Shown here one piece after another: positions 39,401 through 47,780 of a stretch of DNA of 64,000 nt. Source of the DNA: Vibrio fortis (lineage in GTDB: Bacteria > Pseudomonadota > Gammaproteobacteria > Enterobacterales > Vibrionaceae); the NCBI RefSeq assembly GCF_000695685.1, contig NZ_JFFR01000018.1, positions 124,001 through 188,000 of the forward strand. The letters run 5' to 3'. The first letter of the stretch is position 1. Every line of letters begins with the position of its first letter. Below the pieces are notes generated by a model. The model worked only from the letters and a program-made list of their open reading frames with translations, was not told where the DNA came from and did not search any database. The position numbers and the translations under genes are program-made.

Positions 39401-40441
39401 ATGGCTAGATTTACATTTGAAGTTTGTAAGCAAGATCAGGTTGCTGATCTGGTTAAGTATATTGATGAGCATTGGGCTAAGAACCACATCCTCGTAACCT
39501 CTCGAGAATTGCTAGATTGGCAGCATAAAAATCTCGATACAGGCGACTACAATTTTGTTATGGCTAGACATAACAAAAGCGGTGAGATATGTGGTGTGCT
39601 CGGCTTTATCCCAACGTCTCACTTTTCGGCTGAGCTCGAATCAGAGAAAGAAGTTTGGTTAGCGATTTGGAAAGTCAACGACGGACCGAAATACATCGGT
39701 TTAGGTTTAGGGCTTCTTAACTTTTTGAAGCGCGAGTTCTCGATTAAGAATATTTGTTCTATTGGTATTAGTCAGATTGTTTTCCCTATGTATGAAACAC
39801 TCGGTTTCACCGTGGGAAAAATGAACCAACTAGCTCTATTGAATAATACCCTTTCTGATTACCGTATAGCTAAGGTTCCAGAGACGCTTACCTCCTCTAT
39901 AGGTCAGAAAAATGACCAGTATAAAGTGGTAGACATTGCGAAAGACCAAGTGGCGTCTGCATTGTCAGACAGTGACTTATATACAAATAAAACACAGAAA
40001 GACGGACAATATTTTACTACTCGTTTCTTGGAACACCCTAAGTTCGAATACCGTTTTCTCGGGGTTTACAATAAAGACACATTAGAGAGTTTTCTTGTTG
40101 TTCGTGTGGTTGCTCAGAGTGAATCCAGTGCTATGCGGGTCGTGGATATTCAAGGTGACCTGTCTTCAATTGGCCGAGTTACAGCCCATTTACACGAGTT
40201 GCTTGTTGCGGAAGGGCATGAGTATTTAGATATCATGCAATATGGTATGGACGAAGAAAGCCTTGTCGATGCTGGTTTCTTGCAAGTTGATACGGATGGA
40301 GAATTAATTATTCCTGATTACTTCCAACCGTTTGTGCAAAAAAATATTCCTATTTATTTCGCGCGCCAAAGCCAGGAAGGCGAGCAGTCGTTCGTATTAT
40401 TCAAAGGCGATGCGGATCAAGACAGACCAAATATAATGTAG
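39401..40441 (+). CDS. Double GNAT-like acyltransferase
   Basis: This soluble protein of 346 residues has an N-terminal GNAT-like region (residues 1 to about 150: VMARHNKSGEICGVLGFIPTS, KYIGLGLGLLNFLKREF, MYETLGFTVGKMNQ). A second, more divergent part (about 190-330) repeats a similar layout (FLGVYNKDTLESFLVVRVVAQ, LHELLVAEGHEYLDIMQYGMDEESLVDAGF). Two-domain proteins of this kind act as N-acyltransferases on amino sugars or peptides. The ATG at 39401 has a GGAAG ribosome binding site; in-frame codons back to 39374 lie inside the terminator hairpin. Its place after the ACP module suggests it uses the ACP-bound acyl group, which is inference. Confidence 0.65.
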   Translation: MARFTFEVCKQDQVADLVKYIDEHWAKNHILVTSRELLDWQHKNLDTGDYNFVMARHNKSGEICGVLGFIPTSHFSAELESEKEVWLAIWKVNDGPKYIGLGLGLLNFLKREFSIKNICSIGISQIVFPMYETLGFTVGKMNQLALLNNTLSDYRIAKVPETLTSSIGQKNDQYKVVDIAKDQVASALSDSDLYTNKTQKDGQYFTTRFLEHPKFEYRFLGVYNKDTLESFLVVRVVAQSESSAMRVVDIQGDLSSIGRVTAHLHELLVAEGHEYLDIMQYGMDEESLVDAGFLQVDTDGELIIPDYFQPFVQKNIPIYFARQSQEGEQSFVLFKGDADQDRPNIM

Positions 40442-40450
40442 AGGAGCAAC

Positions 40451-41425
40451 ATGTCTCAGCCACTAACCGTTGTTATGTACCACTATGTTCGTCGAATCGC
40501 GGAGTCGCGGTACCCAGAAATTAAAGGCTTAGAACTCGAACTCTTTGTTGAACAACTCGAGTTCTTTGCTAAGCACTATAATGTTGTGACGATGGAGCAA
40601 GTGTTAGCAGCAAAATACCATAATCAAGCTTTACCAGAGAAAGCTTTGTTGCTTACTTTTGATGATGCTTATTCCGAGCACTTTACTCACGTATATCCTA
40701 TTTTGAAGAAAATGGGTATGCAGGGTTCTTTTTATGTACCAGCAAAAACAGTACTTGAACACAAAGTGCTAGATGTGAACAAAATTCACTTCATCTTAGC
40801 GTCTACCTCCGATATTCAACAGCTTGTTGGTTCTCTTAAGATAGAAGTTGAGCGCTATACAAGCGATTATGGTCTAAAGTCATTCGACGAGTACTACGCG
40901 GAGTTTGCTGTTGCGAATCGCTTTGATTGCCAAGATGTGATTTTTGTGAAGAGAATGCTTCAGCACGTATTGCCAGAAGAACTTAGAAATATTATTTCTG
41001 ATAAGCTTTTTGCTCAATATGTGGGTATGGACGAAGCTGCGTTTTGTCGAGAGTTGTACATGGATAAATACCAACTTGAACAGTTAGTTCGAGACGGAAT
41101 GCACGTTGGTTGTCACGGCTATGATCATTATTGGTGGAATAAGCTTGATGAAAAATCCTTAGAGATTGAACTAACCCGCTCTAAAGAATTTTTAGCCTCG
41201 CTTGGTTGTGACATGCAAAATTGGACAGCCTGTTATCCTTATGGATCTTCTAGTGAAGAGGTTGTGGTTGAGCTAGAAAAACAAGGATGTAAAGTCGCAT
41301 TTACCACCGAAGTACGGGTTGCTGATTTGGCGTTGGATGGCCCACTCTTGTTGCCTCGCCTAGATACCAATGACTTACCTAAAGATAACAAAGCCAGTGT
41401 AAATCATTGGTATGAGAGTGCTTAG
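40451..41425 (+). CDS. Polysaccharide deacetylase (NodB-type)
   Basis: This 324-residue carbohydrate esterase family 4-like protein removes N-acetyl (or similar) groups from amino sugars. Motif 1 reads LTFDDAYSEHF with both aspartates. The metal-binding motif 2 appears as GCHGYDHYWW (H-x3-H). YPYGSSSEEV is the motif 3 region, and PRLDTND fits motif 4. No signal peptide is present, so it works in the cytoplasm, on a nucleotide sugar or lipid-linked precursor. An inserted helical region of about 80 residues splits the NodB core. A good ribosome binding site (GAGGAG) lies upstream and the gene is 9 bases after the GNAT-like gene. Confidence 0.85.
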   Translation: MSQPLTVVMYHYVRRIAESRYPEIKGLELELFVEQLEFFAKHYNVVTMEQVLAAKYHNQALPEKALLLTFDDAYSEHFTHVYPILKKMGMQGSFYVPAKTVLEHKVLDVNKIHFILASTSDIQQLVGSLKIEVERYTSDYGLKSFDEYYAEFAVANRFDCQDVIFVKRMLQHVLPEELRNIISDKLFAQYVGMDEAAFCRELYMDKYQLEQLVRDGMHVGCHGYDHYWWNKLDEKSLEIELTRSKEFLASLGCDMQNWTACYPYGSSSEEVVVELEKQGCKVAFTTEVRVADLALDGPLLLPRLDTNDLPKDNKASVNHWYESA

Positions 41426-41434
41426 AAAAACAGG

Positions 41435-41468
41435 CGCGCTTAAATACTAAAGTTTTGAGCGCGTTTTT
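41435..41468 (+). terminator. Terminator after the deacetylase gene
   Basis: A 10-bp stem (CGCGCTTAAA, 41435-41444, with TTTGAGCGCG, 41454-41463, one G-T pair) is followed by TTTTT. It overlaps the 3' end of the convergent GT52-like gene. Confidence 0.78.
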
Positions 41469-42423
41469 CAAAATGATTAACAAGGAAAGTCGCCATATCG
41501 TTGCCTATATGAGAGTCATAAGTGTGCGCATCGATAGGTACTTCTTTGTAAAGTAAAGACAGTGTGTATAAAGCCGTAGACGTTACCCCGGTAATTGAAG
41601 ATATCTTGATGCCTTTATTTGCTAACTCAAGCTCAATCGGTGATTCACTTTTATGATAAGTGAGATTAGGTAATGCTTTAACGGCACTGGTTACTTCTTC
41701 AGACTCGGTTCTGTGTGGAAAGTAGATCACAGGGGCATTTTTTTTTGCAATGACTTGTTCTAGTTTGGATATATAAGCATCAACACTTGGTTGATTCTTA
41801 TCTCCAATAGACCCCTCACCAATAAATGCAACGGGTGCTGAAGGGTCGTAGCAGTTTGACGCTCCAATACTTTTTCTAATCGAGTCGAGAGTATTGAGCT
41901 TTAAAGGACACACTGGATTTTCTATATCGAAAATAGAGAACATTTCGAAGTTCTCAGCATAAGGTATTGTGCCAATCTTTTTACATCCCTGTAATTGGAT
42001 CAATAGGTCTTGTAGAAAGCGAGTTCGACTAAATGATTTTTTGTCTTTGATGTATTTGAAGTATTCGTATAAGTTGCCCATTCCATCGTCAATGAATACC
42101 AGCTTTTTAGCAGGTAGATTTCTTTGGAACATACGAGTACGCCAAGATGTATATTCAGAGAAAAAGAAATGCTCGATTGACTCGCCATTTGCTAGCTTTT
42201 TGACTTCTTTTAGAACACGCGGAATAACAAAGGTACGGTTTGAGCGACCAACTTCAATAATATGGTCCCATTTACTTTTGTCATAAAGCTGAGCGAGGTG
42301 TTGTTTACCTTTCTCTGTGTTTTGCTGAACTAAAACCAGGAGATTATTTTTAGTTTGATAGGCATCTCTGGCTTCATTTGCGCAGATGTATTGAAATGGG
42401 GATGTTACGAGAAATACGTTCAT
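41440..42423 (-). CDS. GT52-like glycosyltransferase, candidate CMP-nonulosonate transferase
   Basis: This 327-residue protein starts MNVFLVTSPFQYICANEA, the typical opening of family 52 and related sialyl- or polysialyltransferase-like proteins. It continues with FIDDGMGNLYEYFKY (a DDG motif), FIGEGSIGDKNQ, the conserved IYFPHRTES and ITGVTSTALYTLSLLY. In that superfamily the H of PHR and the S/T-rich loop contact the CMP donor. No other gene in the window looks like a user of CMP-legionaminate, so this is the best candidate. It is the last gene of the hldD-lpxM-waaF-waaA operon, 15 bases after waaA, tying it to core assembly. The acceptor is unknown. Confidence 0.75.
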   Translation of the reverse strand: MNVFLVTSPFQYICANEARDAYQTKNNLLVLVQQNTEKGKQHLAQLYDKSKWDHIIEVGRSNRTFVIPRVLKEVKKLANGESIEHFFFSEYTSWRTRMFQRNLPAKKLVFIDDGMGNLYEYFKYIKDKKSFSRTRFLQDLLIQLQGCKKIGTIPYAENFEMFSIFDIENPVCPLKLNTLDSIRKSIGASNCYDPSAPVAFIGEGSIGDKNQPSVDAYISKLEQVIAKKNAPVIYFPHRTESEEVTSAVKALPNLTYHKSESPIELELANKGIKISSITGVTSTALYTLSLLYKEVPIDAHTYDSHIGNDMATFLVNHFEKRAQNFSI

Positions 42424-42438
42424 AAAAGACCTTGTTCA

Positions 42439-43707
42439 TTAACCTAATTCAGCATACTGAATTGAACGCTCCAAAGAGCCTTTGTTTCTTTTAAAGACAG
42501 AGTGGGCTTGGTTAGCCATGTTGGTGGCGCTATGCTTATCTTCGAGTAACTGGATCACTTTAGAGTCTAAGCTATGACCTTCACAAATCATTATGCCATC
42601 GGTAGCTAATAGCCTTTCAGTGATCTCTTTGAAGTTGAAGTAACTTGGTCCAGATATGGTCGGGATTCCTAAAGCCGCTGGCTCGAGTACATTGTGACCA
42701 CCAACCTTATCACCAATTAAGCTGCCTCCCATAAAACAGACATCTGCAGCACCAATTAAAATCAGCATCTCTCCCATTGTATCACCCACATAAACTTGCG
42801 ACCTTTTACAGGAGTTAATGTCAGCGTTCGTTCTACGAGCGGTTGTAAAACCTGAGGATTGACATAACTGGACAACGCTATCAAATCGTTCTGGATGGCG
42901 CGGGACTATAATGAGCAAAGCGTCCGGATAGATCTCCAGTACGTTTTTATGTGCATTGAGTATCTGCTCGTCTTCACCTTTATGGGTGCTGGCGGCGATC
43001 CATATTGCGCGGTGCTCCCCAAGCTTTGACCTTAGTGCCTTTGCTTTCTCTTTTATTGTATCGGCAATTTGTATATCGAATTTGATGGAGCCAGTAATGG
43101 CAAGTTTACTCTTTGCAACACCAAGTGATTCAAAGTGGTTCGCGTCAGACTGACTTTGGCACAGAATCTTGGTTAGATAAGGTTCTATAATATTGAAAAC
43201 TGGCTGGAATTTTGCGTAGTTATTTCGAGATTTTTCGGACAACCGTGCGTTTACGATCGTGATTGGTACACCAAACTTAGAAACTTGATGAAGTGTGTTC
43301 GGCCACAACTCCGTTTCAATGATCAGCATCTTCTTCGGTTGTATCGCTTTTAGAAAGCCTTTTACAGCGAAACCGAAATCAATAGGCATGTACCTGTGCT
43401 CAACCAAACTACCAAGCTTTTCAATCTGCTCTGCACCAGTACTGGTGGTTGTAGTGACAATGATCGGCTGTTCTGGGTTTTGTTTTTTGATCTCTTTAAT
43501 AAGAGGTGTAGCTGCGATACTTTCACCAACAGAGACTGCATGAATCCAAATTGGACGCTGATTTGATGTCAGCTTAGGTGTTATGCCAAAGTGCTCTTTC
43601 CAGCGCTTTCCAAATTTGGGCTTGTTTGGCTTACTTTTGTATAAGCCAAATAGAAGCAGAGGAGCGATAAGTGCAAGGATCAGCGTGTAGAAAAACCGAA
43701 TTAACAT
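42439..43707 (-). CDS. waaA: Kdo transferase
   Basis: WaaA (KdtA) transfers Kdo from CMP-Kdo to lipid IVA at the inner leaflet of the inner membrane. The 422-residue protein has an N-terminal membrane anchor (FYTLILALIAPLLLFGLY). It also has the catalytic block PIWIHAVSVGESIAATPLI with its glutamate, VTTTTSTGAEQIEKLG, PRHPERFDSV, and donor-site GGSLIGDKVGGHNVLEPAALG. Because kdkA is present at 16372-17088, it is probably the monofunctional Vibrio/Haemophilus type adding a single Kdo. Its start overlaps the end of waaF by 7 bases. Confidence 0.96.
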   Translation of the reverse strand: MLIRFFYTLILALIAPLLLFGLYKSKPNKPKFGKRWKEHFGITPKLTSNQRPIWIHAVSVGESIAATPLIKEIKKQNPEQPIIVTTTTSTGAEQIEKLGSLVEHRYMPIDFGFAVKGFLKAIQPKKMLIIETELWPNTLHQVSKFGVPITIVNARLSEKSRNNYAKFQPVFNIIEPYLTKILCQSQSDANHFESLGVAKSKLAITGSIKFDIQIADTIKEKAKALRSKLGEHRAIWIAASTHKGEDEQILNAHKNVLEIYPDALLIIVPRHPERFDSVVQLCQSSGFTTARRTNADINSCKRSQVYVGDTMGEMLILIGAADVCFMGGSLIGDKVGGHNVLEPAALGIPTISGPSYFNFKEITERLLATDGIMICEGHSLDSKVIQLLEDKHSATNMANQAHSVFKRNKGSLERSIQYAELG

Positions 43708-44759
43708 GCGCTTACCGAAATGGCTTCTAACTTATGGATACTATTGATGACTTGTTTCGGTGATAGTTCCGTCAGACATTTTAAGTGCTTGAATTCACAC
43801 TCACGCTGGAAACAAGGACGGCAATCAATGTCTGTATGCACAATCTCGACTCTCTCAGCCAGTGGTGGTGTGTATTTCGGCGAAGTTGAGCCGTAAACAG
43901 CAACAACGTTACAACCCACAGCAGCGGCAACGTGCATCAAGCCAGAATCGTTTGCAACCACAGTTTGACAAGCACCAAGCAGATCCACTGCTTCAATTAG
44001 GCTTGTTTGGCCAGCTAGGACATGAATTTGTGATTGAAGTTCGTCAGGAACAAGAGCCTTAATGTTGTTACACGTTTCCAAATCTTTTTGAGAGCCAAAC
44101 AACCAAACTTGCTTACCTGCTTTACTCATCGATGTTGCGACGTCTGCGTAATGTGTTTCAGGCCACTTTTTAGCAGGCCCAAACTCGGCTCCAGGACAAA
44201 GACCAGTAATTGCATCACTCAGAGTAAGCTGAAACTTTTCCGCGGTAGCTAACTGTTGGTCTTTGAAAATAGTTAGAACTGGTCTCGGTAATCGCTCTAA
44301 TCCACCCAGAGAGCTTGAGTCAATCATTTCTGCTTTAGGATGGGCGAGGGCGACATAGCGCTCAACCATATATTGGAATGATTTTTTATTTGGGCGCAGG
44401 TCATTCAACAGACCGTATCGCATCTCACCTTTCCAGCCCGTGCGTTTCGGAATGCCCGCAAACCACGGAATCAATGCTGACTTAGCTGAGTTAGGACAAA
44501 TAAAAGCTTGTTCATATTGAGCTTCACGCAGTGTTTTACCAATTGCTCGACGACCGAGAAAGTTAAATTCACCATGACCAATCGGCATATCAATCGCTTG
44601 GTTGACCTCTGGCATACGCTCAAGAATCGGCTTACACCAACCGGGTGCAATCACATCGATGACCGCATCAGGATGCTGTTGTTTCAAGGTGATGTAAAGT
44701 GACTGTGACATCACCATATCGCCCACCCAAGATGGACCTATGATCAGAATTTTCTTCAT
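43701..44759 (-). CDS. waaF: LPS heptosyltransferase II
   Basis: WaaF adds the second heptose to the inner core from ADP-heptose. The 352-residue GT9 protein begins MKKILIIGPSWVGDMVMSQSLY. It contains GAEFGPAKKWPETHYADVA and the donor-site NDSGLMHVAAAVGCNVVAVYGSTSPKYTPPL. DCRPCFQRECEFKHLKCL near the C-terminus is a cysteine-rich WaaF feature. The start at 44759 overlaps the lpxM stop by 4 bases; an upstream ATG-less extension to 44780 is not needed. Confidence 0.95.
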   Translation of the reverse strand: MKKILIIGPSWVGDMVMSQSLYITLKQQHPDAVIDVIAPGWCKPILERMPEVNQAIDMPIGHGEFNFLGRRAIGKTLREAQYEQAFICPNSAKSALIPWFAGIPKRTGWKGEMRYGLLNDLRPNKKSFQYMVERYVALAHPKAEMIDSSSLGGLERLPRPVLTIFKDQQLATAEKFQLTLSDAITGLCPGAEFGPAKKWPETHYADVATSMSKAGKQVWLFGSQKDLETCNNIKALVPDELQSQIHVLAGQTSLIEAVDLLGACQTVVANDSGLMHVAAAVGCNVVAVYGSTSPKYTPPLAERVEIVHTDIDCRPCFQRECEFKHLKCLTELSPKQVINSIHKLEAISVSAC

Positions 44760-45751
44760 CGTGTATACGTCTTGAGCCACAGCTCTCTGTCTTCGTAAGG
44801 GTTATAAGTACTTTCAGGATCTGGTTGAGTGGTTAAAAAACGAAGCACCCACATGTACTGTTCAGGGCGTTTTCTTACCGCATCTTCAATAAATTGATTC
44901 ATTCTCTGTGTGTCTTGATGATCGCTTTTTGAAGGATAATCCTGCCAAGCAGGAAGTACATCGATACTGAATTGACCAGTTTGAGCGTCATAGTTAGAGA
45001 AGACCGGAATGATTTTCGCGCGGCTTACTTTGGATAACTTACCAAGTCCAGGCAATGTCGCTTTTGGTACATTGAAAAAATTGACGAAAATACTGTGCTC
45101 ACGACCGTGATCTTGGTCAGGTAAGTAATACCCCAAATAGCCCTCTCGTACTGATTTGATAAACGGTTTGATGCCGTTATCTCGTTCATAAACTCGACCG
45201 CCATATTGCACTCGTTGTCTATGCATTAACCAATCAGTCACCGGGTTCTTCTGTTTCTTTGCCATCGCAGAAACAGGTAAACCTTGAGATGCTAGGTAGA
45301 TAGCAGGAATATCAATACCCCAGCTGTGAGGCACTAATAGGATAGCCTTGTGCCCGTGTTCCAGTGTTTCATGAATATTGTCGATACCATGAATGGTTGT
45401 ATTTTTGGTTAACCATTTTTGGCTGCGTAGCGACAGAGAAGCAAAGTTAAGCAAAAAAGAAACAGCAGTGGTTAGCGTTTTCTCAAGCAGCTGTTCCTTT
45501 TCTTCGTCACTTTTTTCTGGGAAACAGAGACCGAAGTTAATCCAAGCATTGTTAATGGTTCTACTCGGCTTTTTAAGCGCATATTTTGCTAGTTTACAGC
45601 TCAACCAGTATTTTGTTTTTTGTGGGAAAAAGACTAAGGGTATTCCCAGTAAAATACCAAACCATGTTCCCCAGTGTTTTGGAGCAAGAAAGCCCCACTC
45701 GAAGGTGGGGTTGTAGGCATCTGGGTCGAAGTCGTTACGCTTCTCAGTCAT
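44756..45751 (-). CDS. lpxM: Lipid A late acyltransferase, LpxM/MsbB family
   Basis: This 331-residue inner-membrane acyltransferase is paralogous to the protein at 1642-2610. It has LAPKHWGTWFGILLGIPLVFFP near the N-terminus, catalytic HX4D at H142-D147 (PHSWGID), YYLPDQDHGREHSIFVNFF and, at the C-terminus, PEQYMWVLRFL. The HX4D form and overall pattern match LpxM/MsbB, which adds the last secondary chain. In V. cholerae a member of this family (LpxN) adds a 3-hydroxy chain, so substrate is uncertain. It overlaps waaF, and hldD lies 49 bases upstream in the same direction. Confidence 0.88.
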   Translation of the reverse strand: MTEKRNDFDPDAYNPTFEWGFLAPKHWGTWFGILLGIPLVFFPQKTKYWLSCKLAKYALKKPSRTINNAWINFGLCFPEKSDEEKEQLLEKTLTTAVSFLLNFASLSLRSQKWLTKNTTIHGIDNIHETLEHGHKAILLVPHSWGIDIPAIYLASQGLPVSAMAKKQKNPVTDWLMHRQRVQYGGRVYERDNGIKPFIKSVREGYLGYYLPDQDHGREHSIFVNFFNVPKATLPGLGKLSKVSRAKIIPVFSNYDAQTGQFSIDVLPAWQDYPSKSDHQDTQRMNQFIEDAVRKRPEQYMWVLRFLTTQPDPESTYNPYEDRELWLKTYTR

Positions 45752-45800
45752 TGAAAACTCTCAGCTATTAAATGCTCTTCATCTTGTAAGAAGAGGACAA

Positions 45801-46742
45801 TTATTTGTTCTGCAGCACCATGTATTCTGCAACACCTTCAGCAACTGTTTTAAATTCGATATCACAGCCAGTTGCACGCAGCTTAGTTAAATCTGCCTGA
45901 GTGAACTCTTGGTATGCGCCTTTTAGGTGTTCTGGGAATGGAATCGTCTCAATATCACCTTTTCCGTGGTGCTTGATGACTGCTTTTGCGACCTCTTCAA
46001 AAGATTCGGCATTACCAGTACCTAGGTTGAAAATACCTGATACGCCATTTTCTAAGAACCATAAGTTTACTGCTGCTACGTCACCAACATATACAAAGTC
46101 ACGCTTAAATGACTCACTGCCAGCGAACAGCTTTGGATTTTCACCCGCATTCATTTGATTGTTTAGATGAAAAGCAACCGAAGCCATACTGCCTTTATGG
46201 TCTTCACGAGGACCGTAAACGTTGAAGTAACGGAAGCCTGTGATTTGAGATAGTGTTTCGTTATGTGCGGCTGCATCTTCTTGCAAGCGACGAACATAGT
46301 TGTCGAACTGCTGCTTAGAGTAGCCATATACGTTTAGAGCGCCTTCGTACTCTTTCTCTTCAATGAAAGTATCTGTTTCACCGTAAGTAGCGGCAGAAGA
46401 GGCATATAGGAACGGAATTTCGCGCTCAACACAGTAATGGAGTAGCTCTTTTGAGTACTCGTAGTTGTTAAGCATCATGTACTTGCCATCCCACTCGGTT
46501 GTTGCAGAGCATGCACCTTCGTGGAAAATCGCTTCGATATGACCGAAATCATCACCTGCCATGACTTGAGTTAGGAAATCGTCACGATCCATGTAATCAG
46601 TGATGTCTAGGTCGACAAGGTTTTTGAACTTCTTACCGTTCTTTAGGTTGTCGACGACTAGAATATCGTTGTGGCCTGCTTCGTTTAGCGCCTTAACAAT
46701 ATTGCTGCCAATCATGCCAGCGCCACCAGTTACGATAATCAT
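45801..46742 (-). CDS. hldD: ADP-L-glycero-D-manno-heptose 6-epimerase
   Basis: HldD (RfaD/GmhD) makes the ADP-L,D-heptose used by the heptosyltransferases. The 313-residue SDR protein opens [20 protein letters not shown] and contains [28 protein letters not shown], the catalytic YGYSKQQFD, and [23 protein letters not shown]. It is the first gene of the minus-strand core operon. In many vibrios this gene marks one border of the LPS/O-antigen region, and here it borders the core locus in the same way. Confidence 0.97.
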   Translation of the reverse strand: MIIVTGGAGMIGSNIVKALNEAGHNDILVVDNLKNGKKFKNLVDLDITDYMDRDDFLTQVMAGDDFGHIEAIFHEGACSATTEWDGKYMMLNNYEYSKELLHYCVEREIPFLYASSAATYGETDTFIEEKEYEGALNVYGYSKQQFDNYVRRLQEDAAAHNETLSQITGFRYFNVYGPREDHKGSMASVAFHLNNQMNAGENPKLFAGSESFKRDFVYVGDVAAVNLWFLENGVSGIFNLGTGNAESFEEVAKAVIKHHGKGDIETIPFPEHLKGAYQEFTQADLTKLRATGCDIEFKTVAEGVAEYMVLQNK

Positions 46743-47008
46743 ATTTTACCTACTCTTTTGAATACAAAACTATCGCGAGTATAGCAAGGAATGAACAATT
46801 CGGGCTAGTGTAAACCAAGGTTACTCGGCTGTTAGCACCTGAATTAACTTCATAAATTTGGCATGCGGTCAGGGAGTGCGATATCACTATGATGGATACT
46901 TACTAGTTGGATAAGAATTGAGCTTCGCTGACCAGATGTTAACGGCTCGATCTATCGGTTTAGGGGCGATATACTAACTCTCTAAACAGATAGGGATTCG
47001 AAATAGAA

Positions 47009-47644
47009 ATGAAGACACGTGACAAGATCGTTTATGCGGCGCTGGAGCTATTTAATGAGCACGGCGAGCGTAGTATCACTACCAACCATATCGCTGAACA
47101 TATTGAGATCAGCCCAGGTAACCTTTACTACCATTTCCGCAACAAGCAAGAAATTGTACGTGATATCTTCACTCTATATTCTGCGGAGCTTTTAGAGCGC
47201 TTTACTCCAATCCAAGGCCAACAAGAGAGCCTGACGCTACTTAAACACTACTTGGATTCTATCTTCACTCTGATGTGGAAATACCGATTCTTCTACGCCA
47301 ATCTCCCTGAAATCTTGTCTCGCGACGAACAGTTGCATAATGACTACATGGCTGTACAAGAGCGTTTGCAATCAAACTTAATCGCGATCATGCGTGCATT
47401 CGTGGATTTGAACTTGTTGAAAGCATCAGAAGAGGAAATGAAATCAATGGTGACTTCTCTACATCTTATTGCGTCGAGCTGGCTGGCCTACCAATCTGCT
47501 ATGTCACCAAGAACTCAGATTACAGAACAAGTCGTTCACCAAGGCATGCTACAGATGATCGCAGTCGTGAAACCTATCGCAACCACTCAAGGTTTTGAGC
47601 AGTTAACACTACTGGAAGATGGTGTTCGAGCGTTGAATGGATAG
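47009..47644 (+). CDS. TetR-family transcriptional regulator
   Basis: This 211-residue regulator has an N-terminal helix-turn-helix (MKTRDKIVYAALELFNEHG, then TTNHIAEHIEISPGNLYYHFRNKQEIV, about residues 24-50). An all-helical C-terminal domain with FYANLPEILSRDEQLHNDYM follows. Target genes are unknown. It is divergent from hldD across 266 bases that hold no further gene, and its 3' end runs into a repeat array shared with envC. Confidence 0.88.
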   Translation: MKTRDKIVYAALELFNEHGERSITTNHIAEHIEISPGNLYYHFRNKQEIVRDIFTLYSAELLERFTPIQGQQESLTLLKHYLDSIFTLMWKYRFFYANLPEILSRDEQLHNDYMAVQERLQSNLIAIMRAFVDLNLLKASEEEMKSMVTSLHLIASSWLAYQSAMSPRTQITEQVVHQGMLQMIAVVKPIATTQGFEQLTLLEDGVRALNG

Positions 47645-47647
47645 TTG

Positions 47648-47780
47648 AAAGATACGAGTGACGGGTTGCGAGATTCGAAAAGCTGCTTTCATCGTATGGC
47701 TGTTCGTCACTCGCTTACTCGAATCCCGTTACTGCTCTTATTCTCTTCGCATCTCGATTACTCGCATCCCGCATCTGCTC
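47648..47780. repeat. Repeat array A (between TetR gene and envC)
   Basis: About 133 bp is built from degenerate units of the type AGATACGAG-TAACGGGATTCGAG and their reverse complements (CTCGCATCCCGCATCTGCT). The terminal unit CGCATCCCGCATCTGCT is at 47763-47779. It starts 4 bases after the TetR-gene stop and ends at the envC stop. The alternating orientation allows long hairpins. It shares units with arrays B, C and D. Confidence 0.75.

Noticed and set aside
47009..47644. Calling the TetR-type regulator a second SlmA
   Set aside because: It has the same helix-turn-helix fold but lacks the characteristic SlmA C-terminal sequence; slmA itself is at 2634-3224.
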